In this document: piece by piece, positions 11,213 to 23,200 of the stretch | Layout of the letters: each line of letters starts with the position of its first letter | Position numbering within the stretch: the stretch's first letter is position 1 | Source: Ixodes scapularis | Taxonomy: Eukaryota; Arthropoda; Arachnida; Ixodida; Ixodidae | Reading direction: 5' to 3' | DNA length: 64,000 bases | NCBI RefSeq assembly: GCF_016920785.2 | Contig: NW_024609857.1 | Location: 5,332,373 to 5,396,372, forward strand | The notes under the pieces: model-generated | The model's database searches: none | Seen by the model: the letters and a program-made list of their open reading frames with translations, nothing else | Told to the model about the DNA's origin: nothing | Translations under genes and position numbers: made by a program

Positions 11213-14200
11213 GTAAGTTCAAAGATTTTTTCTCTCGTGTAAGCAAACTAAAATTTAAAAAAGAAAAAGAAAAGAAAAAAAAAGAAGGATGGAAAGGGTT
11301 ACAACACTACAGCCGAGCATCTTCTTATGGCTCCTCAGTCAACGGGATTTCGACATTTATCAATAAGGACGCCGAAGTACGAATTACGAAGCGCGTGAAC
11401 GCAATTACTAAAACAGGGAGGACCAAGGGGAGACTTGAAAGATGCGATGTATCAGCGCAGAGATCATGAGAACGTGACGCTTGTTGTGTGAGCGCACCTC
11501 GCCTTTCTCCAGTTAATAGTAAGTATTTTAAGCTTCATCATTTACTGGGATCCTTCTACCCTCTCAGAAGGCCCCTTTTTAAATGCTTTACTGAATGCCG
11601 TGACACGCGTCGTTCTTTTCATGGATATTCAGCTCGGTCACGGCTGACTTCGTTGTCGAGTTGCTCACTGGCACTGCAGTGAACAATTGAACAGTCTTAA
11701 TATCGTATTTCTTTACTAGGATCCAGTGGATAAGGAGGACTTATGCACGCCCGGCATGAACTCCTACATCGAAGGGAAGACGTTCCTGTCCGGAACCCGG
11801 GTGGTGCACCTTCAGGACAGGCTGGTCACGTCGGTGACCGTCCTGCGACAGAATATGAGCGACATCGCCTGGATTGGGGACAACAAGGGCTTCCTGTACA
11901 AGGTATCTAAACCAACTTGAACGTCCTTCAGCGGTGCCTGTACCTGTTAAGTCCCCGAGTGTAGCGAGCTAAAGGGCCGAACGAAAGACGGGGTCTCAAA
12001 CATAGTGAATCCTGATCCAGCTTGCTCAAGTTTTTCTGCACCAAGGAGTCCAGGGCATCCAAAGCTTACTTGACAAAAGATCACCCATTTAGTGTCAATT
12101 TCAATTTTTATTTTTTTCCAAGGGGAGAGGTTAGGAAACCTTGGTGTTAAAGGCGATGCAAGTCGCCTGACAGGTGCTCCTGCAGTCCCGGACACAACCT
12201 CACATTTTCATTATAATACACGTGGAAAGAATCTCACGGAGAAAAAACAGTTTTCTTTGCGGATCTTAACCCAAGCTCTGATTTTGTGTTTGTGCATAAT
12301 ATAATGTCAAATTCCACCTTCGTACCTGTAGGTCTCATAAAACGTAAGTCATGGAAACAGTGGTGGATCTACAGTCTAAGAAAAAAGAGATCGCAACTTA
12401 GTCCTAAAGGGGAATGCGCTGCCACAACCATTAGTCCTCCGGAACTAAGGGAGAGGGGAGCAATGTTTGCGCCCCTTCCGTTAGTCCCTCAAAGTTGGAC
12501 ACAGAGGACTAACTTCTGCACCCTTGCATTTATGCCACTGGAACAAAATGTTGCGCTCTTACTTTATTTATTACTAAATTGCGCCTTTATAGCCCAAGGT
12601 GGCGCATGTCAGCGTCAAATACAAAAGTTTGTAAAAAAAATATGTTATCATGGAAAAAAGGTAGCCCTTTTCCACGATCATTACAATCACATTTGAACAG
12701 CGCTTATTTCACATCTGCACACATAATATACATTTAACATAGACAAGGAATTAGAAAACAGATGACACACACGCACAAGGCACACTTGACGACACGCTGA
12801 TTCAATATTTTTTTTTTCTATTGAACACGCTAATTCAATCGCCACCCCGAAAAGCTACCGGTGCGCCTTTTTACTGATCATTTGAAACGAGGGCGTTTTC
12901 AGAAAAGATTGAACAACCATGTACGGTGACCATTTTTAATTTTGATGAAACAAATATGTTTTGCTGGCTCCATGCCATGAGGAATAAAAAAAAATCCTTG
13001 TTTCTTAGAAGAAAAAAATTTGTCTTCGCGAAAAACATTCGTAAGCACCCTTTCAGTTACGTGCGCGTTTTGCGTATCGCGGGATGGTGGCATTTCGGGC
13101 GGCTTCCCCCAAAAAACTGTTCCAGCTTAGGGTCAAGAAATATTTACTGACAGATTAGGTATAAGGATTGACAACAAAGTATTAACCACCGAGTTCTAGG
13201 GTCGTTATTTTTACAAAAAAAAAATCGCAAGTGCTGCACATTGTGCAATAACGCTCTCGATTAAGTATATGTTTCTCCGTATGTAAAAAAAATCTAAGGT
13301 CCTCAAACGTTGCCAGTGTGTTTTCCTATATATAGTTCATCTGTGTGTGAAATATTGTTTTCCGGGTTGACGTAATAAATTTACGAGAATTGCTCACACA
13401 GGGGCATTTGACTGAAAGGCATTACTTTGAAAATCATTTAAAAAAAAAGGCCAAATTTATTTTTACCGATACTCTCCGATATTAACATTAATAATATGTA
13501 CTAACAGAATCTGCAAAAACATAATACAATATTTTTCTGCCTTTGAAGGTATAAAGCGAGAAATAGGGCCAAATTGGCGCTAACGGAGTTGCCATAAATG
13601 GGGCGTGGACATACCACATTTTTTACAGTTTCATTATAATTAAAAACCGTAAAAATGCCACGGGGCGGTGAGAAAAAGACAAATTTACAGCACAGAGGTG
13701 GACGTTAGTTTTGAAGGGGAACTCCTAACACACATTCTTGCAACTGACCCAAAAATGCCCAAGGCTCGAGAGCGATCGAGAGGCGCCACCCAGTAACATG
13801 CTTCGCGGTGCCTGTTCCAACAGCTCGCCACCCAGTAACATGCTTCGCGGTGCCTGTTCCAACAGCTCGCCACCCATTAACATGCTTCGCGGTGCCTGCT
13901 CCAACAGCTCGCCACCCAGTAACATGCTTCCCGGTGCCTGTTCCAACAGCTCGCCACCCAGTAACATGCTTCGCGGTGCCTGTTCCAACAGCTCGCCACC
14001 CAGTAACATGCTTCGCGGTGCCTGTTCGAACAGCTCGCCACCCAGTAACATGCTTCGCGGTGCCTGTTCCAACAGCTCGCCACCCAGTAACATGCTTCGC
14101 GGTGCCTGTTCCAACAGCTCGCCACCCAGTAACATGCTTCGCGGTGCCTGTTCCAACAGCTCGCCACCCAGTAACATGCTTCGCGGTGCCTGTTCCAACA

Positions 14201-17200
14201 GCTCGTCACCCATTAACATGCTTCGCGGTGCCTGCTCCAACAGCTCGCCACCCAGTAACATGCTTCGCGGTGCCTGTTCCAACAGCTCGCCACCCAGTAA
14301 CATGCTTCGCGGTGCCTGTTCCAACAGCTTGCCACACAGTAACATGCTTCGCGGTGCCTATTCCAACAGCTTGCCACAAAGTAACATGCTTCGCGGTGCC
14401 TGTTCCAACAGCTCGCCACCCAGTAACATGCTTCGCGGTGCCTATTTCAACAGCTGGCGTGTAGCATTTCCGTCAACGCGACATAAAGGAAGGAACCGGA
14501 GCCACTTTTCAAACAGATCATCCTACAACCTCGGCGGTAACTTGATATAGGAGGTAGGGTGCGACAGAACCTGAACGTGCGCCGCCTGTGAGCGACAATA
14601 GATCCGCCGCCGTGGAGGGCCACACAACGACAAAAAAAAAAGAAAGAAAAAAAAAAACTGCGGAAAAATCAATCAATTTCGATTGACTGAGATTGTCTGT
14701 ATTGGGGCGTTTACAGGTAGGATCGAACGACCATGTCTGGTCGGCATTTTTTTATGTTTAGCAAAAGATATATTTTACTTGTGCAACTGCAAAAACATAT
14801 TCGAACATTTTTTTTTTGGTAAATAAAATTTCTTTTGAGGAACGAAAATCACAAAGTCGCTGTCGGTATACGTGAAGATTTTTGCGACTTGCGTTAAACC
14901 GTCCCTTTGGATATTTATAAAAAAGAAAAACTGTGGTCGCCTTAGGTTTTATATTTTTGTGCAGAGACTGCACATAAAATAAAAAGGGGTAAACATGTAT
15001 TTTCGATTACTAAGCAATTCAGAGCTTTATAGATCCGAATCTTAAAAGACTGGAAAATCAAATTTTTCAACATGATTTGGACGCGCTCGTTTCATATTCG
15101 GATAAATTGTCATTGAAATTGAAAACGACAACCTTTCTAAAAAAATACGCTGAAATGTAGACAGGTTACCAATTTTGCAATAATTGGAAAATCAGCTTAC
15201 AATAAAGGTCATCTTAATTTTCCTTCTATTTTTCACAGATCAAGACTCTTAATTTGTCCTATCAGGCCCTTCAAATTTCCTTTGCCATACTTCTGTATTT
15301 TTGAATTTACAGAGCGCTAAACATACATAATTGCCGCAACGGGAGTAGAGAAAGATAGGACGTTGCCGATTTCAAGTAAGGGCAAGAAAGTGGTCGAAAA
15401 ATGTAGAAAGTCTGTGAGGAGAAAACACTGTGACAGAAGTTTGGGAAAAATAAGAATTTACACAAAAGATTGCAGGTTAGTTTGAAGCATGCACAAGAAA
15501 ACAATTTAGCCACAGATTTCTTGGATCAGGGAATTTCGGAGCCGACCCTTTGTACGGAAACAGGGCTGCTGACGACCAGGCGTAGTTTGTGATAAGAAAG
15601 AACACTCGTTTAAAGGGGTGCAATTGAAACGAGTTTGATGAATCAAGGTCCTGTGCGCACATTCGGCGCTTGTAGCGCGCATTCTTTCTGCCGGACGGTG
15701 ACCTCAGTCGGTCACGGCGCTCTCCTTGCACTCCGAGGAGGTGAACATTTTGCCGGTCTTGCCTGTAATGATCACCGTTCGTTTCTTCACAATGGTACCG
15801 CAGGCTCACGACCTCGATCTGCTTATTGCCAGCCATAGGAGACTTTACTTTCAAATATATATCTTTTCTGCGTGTAATGTTCTTGCTAAAACAGCTGCGG
15901 TTGCGAAATGTCGGACCGCATGCACTGCCACAAGTGACAGGACTGAATTCCATGCACAAGAGAAACGGAGTCCTTTGCTTTCATCTCCCCGATCGCTTTG
16001 ACGTCAGCTTTCGGGAGGTGGATTAGTTTGCTGTTCGACAGTTTAGTGTTCAGTGGGGCAACCATCTCTGAGGCCGACTTGATAACCGACGTGGTGGGCC
16101 GTCGGAGGTTGTATAACGTTGCCTGGTGCTTGACACGACGCCCGATTCCATTGTAGGCACTCTTGCCATGTACAGTTGCGGAAAAAATCCACTTCGCTGA
16201 CGCGTACTTGTTGCTCTGCAGCTCATGTGGTTGGCATTTCTTCTTGAATCCGAGTCAAGAGGTCCAACGCGTCAAGAGGTCCAACGAGTCAAGAGGTCCA
16301 ATATTGGACCTCTTGACGCGTTAGACCTCCTGACGCGGTGGACCTCTTGACTCGCCGTGGATCTCTTAACTCGTTGGACCTCTTGACGCGTTGGACCTCT
16401 TGACCCATATTGGATTTCTTGACTCGTGCCTCGATGTGTCAAGAGGTCCAACGCGTCAAGAGATCCAATATTGGATAGCTTGACTCGTTGCATCTCTTGG
16501 TGTATAATATGTACAGGCAAGGAGTGTGAAATAAGTACAGGAAAAAAATGAGAAACAAAAATTATGAGGGCACCTAAGCTTCCTCTTACGATGTGAGAAT
16601 GCGCGAGCACTAGCTTTTCTCGAGTTGTGCTGCCGCAACGGATAGCGCGCTAGTTCCGCGATCAAGAGGGCCTAGGTTCGAAAGCAGGCAGGGAGGTCAC
16701 GTGACCAGAGTTTCTTTTTTTTTTTTTTTGTCCAAGTGACCACAGACCTTCCTTTTTTTTTTTGTTTGGTCACATGACCAGATAGGTCACGTGACCAGAG
16801 AAATCACGTGACCAGGGAGATCACGTGACCAAAGATATCACGCAACCTGAGTTTTTTTTTTAAATATTATTATGTTGGATTGTGTTGGACAAGCCACGGA
16901 TTTCGACGACGGATTTTGCCGACGGCTTTTCGGCTGACTGAGCCAGGTAATGCTTACACATTAAAAAAGCAGACAACAGAGATGCTGACAATAAAGGCGG
17001 AGAAGAAAAATGTCGAAAAAAGAGCCAAAAGTTGAGCTGTGAAGACTTACACACGGCAGGGGGAATCTCACGAACACGGCTTTGATGAATCGTTTCTGGC
17101 CGGTGATGTAATCAGTGCCCGTGCGTATAACCCGTGATTTGCTTGGTTTCTGAAGCGACAGATACGCGCGCGCTGGGCTGTGGGCACTGGATTTGTAAAC

Positions 17201-20200
17201 ACCAGAAATCATTGTTGTTATAAACTGCCAAGCTTATGGCAACATTCGTTTGTCGGGGACCTGTGTGACTTCGCTCTTCGACCCCTGACCACAAAGTCGT
17301 AAATCTGCATCTCCCGTGTTGCTCTCCCCCTCGAATATCGAACACGCAACCAGAAAGTTCTTAAAATTTCACAATTTGAGAAGCCTTTTTTTTTTTTTTT
17401 TTTTAAGAAGTGACTATTTCGACATCCGGGTTCGAACTAATTGTAAAACCATTTTGAACACATCTTCCGTCACATACGAAAGATATGTCCATAGTTATTT
17501 GCTATTTCGACGTCTACCATCACATTAAAGCACTATTACGGCGTTTGTCGTCAGGATAAATGAACATAGTTTTTTTTTTTTTTTTATTTCTGTGTCATCA
17601 TTTTTAAAAGTTGTAGTAATTGATATAATTTGTGCACGTCCCGTCAAAATAGCTTCATTGATATTTTGAAGTCCTTGGTCTTCGAGGAGCTTGATGAGAC
17701 AGTTTGGCCTGGCGCAGATGGCGTGTAAAGTTACTCATTTTTTCCGTTCGCCGTGGCCTATTTTAACTATAGCATTGGACACACTAGATCTATAGGTTTC
17801 AAAGATCGACGTGTTTTCCGACATGAACAATTCTTCAATCACTTCACTCTTTATAATCCAATTTTCTCAAAAATTATTGAGCAACTAACCCACCATCTTA
17901 CAATTTTAACCGACTAACACATCGCGTAATTTTAACTAAAAATAAATGATGTTGACAGACAAGTGTTCGGTAATTCGTGTCAAGAGTGCTTAATTATGAA
18001 ACGTTCAGTTTCATGATTTATTTCACCGCATTTTCAAAAATAAAGAGCAGTAAAGGAGTTACATATAGCTAGCATAAATATTTGTGGCTGCTCCGTGCTT
18101 TTGAGCAAGCCATCGGCCCAAATTAACCCGCTATAGCTCGCACCGGTAGCAACGTTTCAAGAAGACAATTCATTTGCAACACTCTATTGGACGCCAAGTG
18201 GCCTAATCTCGGCTCGTTTAAAGGCGCCCTCTAATGATATCTGAGCTTCTTTCTATGTTGTGTTATTTACCTCTTTAGTGATTCGATGAACTCAGTGAAT
18301 AAAAACTAAAGCATAAAATAGTAGTGCATCATAGTTTTAATAGAACATACGAGAACCCGGGACTGGACAAAGTTACCAAAGGAAGTATTTACGATTCATT
18401 GAGTGTCGTGATCCATGTGCTGATTGATTATGAAAAGCTAAAACCCTGGTGCTGTCACAAAAAAGGGGGGGGGGGGATAGAACAACAATTGTTTGTCCCT
18501 CTTTTTGTGTATCCCGTGTCTCTGGGTTTTGTTTAATAATTAAGCATCACCAGCCCGCCTGCGCGATAGCCCTTTTCTCAGTAAAACTGCCCTAGCAGAC
18601 GTGAAGTTGGCCCTGGTAAACCCCTCTTGTCCCAAGATTATAGGTGACAGGACTTTGTACTAAAACTATTCTTATAATTTTTTTTTTAATGATTGTCGAT
18701 GACACTTTGTTGTTGCGCTGTTTGTAAGCATCACGGAGAAGACCTCTTGAGGCAACGGACATTGAGGCTGTGTTGCAAATCTTACTCAAACGGATCCGAG
18801 TTACTCCGGCGGATCGTACCACGTGACAGCACAGATTGAAGAACGCTGAACGCGGGTAGGTTTTAGATTGCCAAGGGTACAAAACCCTTACAATGGAGTA
18901 AGATCGGGTAAATTTTGGAACACGGCCTGAGTGGTGACGTTCGTAATACGCTTCCCCGAGACTCAGCACTCGCTGCCGGCGTATGCACCTCACTCCATCA
19001 TCCGTGCACTAAAATTGTTGTTGGTGGAAATTGTTCTGCAGACAAGGTATTTAAAGGCGGGATCATAAGATGAGCAACCAGTGCGAGAGCGCGTTGCGTC
19101 TCAGCACGTGGGCAGAAATTTCTGGTGTCTGTTCGACCCACAGTAGGTGAACCGATTGCCTGGAAGCTAGTTCCTCTCCAAACTACTATGTTGGTACTAT
19201 CGTAAAAGCAATTGCTTAAAATAAAATTAAACTATATATTTTTCACTATCACGCCCAATAGATGCGCCATGGCATGCATTTGGCGCAACTTGCAACACTA
19301 TGAACGTCCTTCTCGACGCACTTGAGCTTCTTTTGCACACACGCACCCCATGCACACTTGCATGTTGGCACAGCCTCTTTCAGTTGCCGCCACAAAACCT
19401 TTCAAAGTCACCGCGCACTGCAAGCATGTCACCAACTTTTTTCTTTCTTGCTCCCAAAGATTACGTGCGAGGCAACGAAGCAGACGCGAGACAAGCCCTC
19501 ATTGCCTCCTCCTTCCAACTGGACGACGAGACCAAGGCGATGCTGGAAGCGGAGAAGCTGCTCTTCAAGCGAGAGTTCCTCACCCTGGGCCCTGTCATCG
19601 GACAGGGTAAGTGCATCTATCTCCAAGAGCGCGTCCGACTAGCGTCTTTGCCGTTGGCACGTCCTCAGTAGCTGCCAGGAAGGCCCACTGCGGCCAGCTT
19701 CTCTCTTCGTGTTTCCAAGTTTCTACCAATCGTGTCTTGTCACTTACGGTAAGGTTGCCTTGCCGCATGCGCAGCTTTTTGAAATACCGACTCGGTGTTG
19801 GCATGGTGACCCTATGTTGGTGGCCATTGTGGTACAGTTGGCTCGAGGCATGCCCATTGTGGAAGAACAATGCAAATTCAGGTTTCAACAGACGCTCAAC
19901 ATTTCAGTTAACATAGGCTGACAAGTAAACATTGAAAAACGCAGACGAGACATAGAATTCGCCGCGGCTAGCAACATAGTGTTGCGCTCCTGGGTGGTTG
20001 TTGCCTTTTTGTCACTAGCATCAAGTCCGCTTGAGGGAGACCCACAGCCTGTCGATCTCGTCACGTGCGCGTTGTATGTGTGCCATAGTTTCGAGGTACC
20101 CAAAGACGTTTATTTAGCATCCAGAAGGCACCCAAATTGGAAGCGGAATCACAAGCAGAACTGATCTTTCTCGTCTTCAAAAGCGTATAGATTTGAATGG

Positions 20201-23200
20201 GATCGCCATACAGATCAGCAACCGCTTTCAGAAATGTAACTACACTGCCAGTGTAAACACAGCTTAGCTCTGGGTCGTTTAATGCAGTTTTACTTTCAAG
20301 TAAACGCTCGGTGTGAAAGTGAATGGTTTCAGCATTTAATAATCCGACTCGAGCGTTTATCGATAGGGCTGTGGGTCTATCTGAACCCGACGTTTGTGTT
20401 GTGCTCTGCAGGACACTTCGGCTGCGTCTACAGAGGAACGCTGGAGCTGGAAGGAAAGGGAGAGGTCCAGTCTGTCGCGGTGAAGACACTTCACAACAGT
20501 GAGTGGGACACCTTTTTGCCCCTTAGCAGTGGTCTTTAACGTAGCAAAACAGGATAGAAATTGAAGGCGTTAAAGAGGGTGGAAAATTAATTGAAGATAT
20601 AACTTATTATATATCAATGGCAAACTGCAATTAAACTGAATTTATTTCATTATCGCAATTCAAATTGTTTTTCAATATAAATTCCACTACTACTGGTCTT
20701 CATAATAATAATTATTTTAATTTATTTGTTCGGTGCTCCAGAACCATAGGTAGAAATTTTATGCACATGAGAGAAACAACAACTAACGCAACTCGGAATA
20801 CAATGCGTACAATAGTCGGTGATATGAGCTGGAATGCGTGACCCACGACCTGACGGTAGGGGCCACGCAGTCTAGTGAGCGTCGAACGAAGCGGCAGAGC
20901 GACGAAGGTTAACTTCGTTTTTGACAGCCCCCGTGTGCGATATCTAGCTTCCCCCCCCTCCCCCTCCCCGGTCAGATGCACGTCATGGAGAATTCGACAC
21001 GCACGGAATTATGCACCCGGCGGAAGGTGTCGAGGCATCACGCGCGGTGGGTGCAAAAAAGAAATGGGATCACCTCTATTGACACTCTGACGCTTCGTTG
21101 CGTGGCCGGTACCTCCGGGTCGCTGGCCGCGCAATCCAGCTCATATCGCCAGTCAATGTGCCGCAAAAGTCAATTTGGACGTGAATCGGTAACAGAAATA
21201 ACGATACAAATCACGTTTAAGGAGAAAAAAAAGATCTGACTAGGTATCAACATAAGATTGCGTCCACACCGATACTAAGGGTGGTAAGTTCTCTAAAATG
21301 AATGAGCAAAAGTGCATTAATTTGTAATAAAACTGTATAGTCTCCACGTTACATTTTAATCTCGCACCGAGTCACTACCCACCTGACTTTGAACTACTTT
21401 ATAAAAGTATAAAAAATAAAACATTGACAATGTGCCGGTATCGAGGCTGCGAAGCTCGGCAGATGACTGAACTCAAGTAGCATTGTTTGCAATTTCTTAT
21501 TCGTGGGAAGTTGAGAGCCAACTATGTGTCGTCCGTGAGCGGGAATATAGCCATTTCATTGCTACAAGTATCAGATTGTGCGAATGGCGCAGACTCGAGA
21601 GGTGGGGAGGCGGACGGCCAGGCGTTCCTGGAGGAGGCGCTGATCATGAAGGACTTCCACCACATGAATGTGCTGCCGCTCATCGGCCTGAGCATCGACG
21701 AGGGCGGCCAGCTCATGGTCATCATCCCGTACATGAAGTACGGGGACCTGCTCTCCTACATACGCGAGGAGAGAAACGTAAGTCTTCATTCGCTGGCCGC
21801 CTGTGCCACCAACTCTTTACTAGAGTTGGCGGGAGCGCATTACTTGTTTCGGTAACATAATGTTCTACTCGTTATGCTTTCAAAATAATATCAAATAACA
21901 TAGTTACTTCGAGTTGTGGTTAACATAGTTACGTTACTCGTTACATCTTCTTCCCACGATATATATAAAAAAGGCTGGAGGTACACCTAAGCACTTCTTA
22001 TGAGTTGTGAATGCAAAAGCATGCATGCCGCTCTTCGCTCCCTTCTAATCTGCGGCATACAACGCACTGACCTTGGGCGTGAAACGGTGGAGCCGCTGCC
22101 TTGCAGACACTCAGCGCCGTCGGGTGAGCGATCGTTCAAAGTGTCGTGTGCCTCGCGGCGCGAGGAAGGAACAGACAGCAACGTAGTTCCCAGCAGAACA
22201 AACCCCTTGGTTTATTCCATATGCCGTATATATTGCCACGCGCCGTATAACCGATAAGAGGCGAGCGAACATGGTGATCAGTTATAACACAACAGTGTGA
22301 TAACACAGTCAGGATGACACCACACAAACTGACGTGCATCAACCAATAGGAGCATCGTCGACGCGCGCCAGCCAATGGGAAAGAAGTGTAAAAGGTGCCG
22401 TTGGCTAGCCTTGCGCGTGGTTTCATTAAGGTGCTGTTTTGCATGGTTTCCACGCTAATGACGTCGGCTTACTCTATGAGACAGTTAATGCTTTCGCATT
22501 AAAACTTATCCTTTCATTAATTTCACGTTTACGGGCACCAAGTCATATGAATTCTTGCACTCGTCCCACATCCCTTCAAAATTTTGCCTAGAACTCTTGT
22601 TCCCACGCAAACACTCCCAGTTTCTTGAAATATGGCGCTTAAGCGTACCTGTAACGTCAAAACAGTAAAACGTATTACAGTAATACCTCTTTAACTCGAA
22701 CACAGCTATCTCGAAATAGTGGTTAAGTCGCAAAATTCCCTTGTCATGGAATGAGCTCCCATAGGCGCAATGCATTTTGTTCTTGCTTATCTCGAAAGGT
22801 TTTCAGGACAAACTTCGGATATCTCAAAATCTTGTCAGCGAAAATCGCAAAAAAAAAAAAAAACAACACAATAAACAACAAAAAAAAAAGCCAAAACAAC
22901 AAATGTGCGCGGCGCGCAAAAAAAAAAACAAAAAAAAAACAACAACAACAACAAGGAAACGCGCATGCACAAAGAAAAAAAGATAATAAAATCGCGAAAG
23001 CGCAAGAAAACAATACAGAAAGATATAACCGCGGGTGTGATGTACGGAGATGCATAGAGATGTGCAACTCAAAAACCTTTTTTTTTTTTTTACTTTTTTT
23101 GTTTTGTTTTTACGATTTTCATTTGTCTTTCTTTTTTTTCCTTGCTCCTGGATTCTTCCATTTGTCGTCATCGGTCTCGTGTTTCCCAGAGGTGTCTCGT

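Noticed and set aside
13738..14550. 270-codon frame and several antisense frames through the minisatellite
   Set aside because: All are produced by a 42-bp repeat whose length is a multiple of 3. No domain, splice context or start supports a gene.
15477..15959. Thrombospondin type 1-like segment SPVTCGSACGPTFRNRSC on the minus strand
   Set aside because: The overlapping frame continues the HGK-motif remnant better, and the cysteine pattern is short enough to be chance.
16625..16690. Possible tRNA-derived SINE with a GGTTCGAA-like B box
   Set aside because: The A box and acceptor stem are not convincing, and no tail or target duplication was found.
11903..19459. Search for PSI, IPT and transmembrane exons of the receptor
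   Set aside because: No GC-rich plus-strand segment with splice sites and the expected cysteine or hydrophobic pattern was found.
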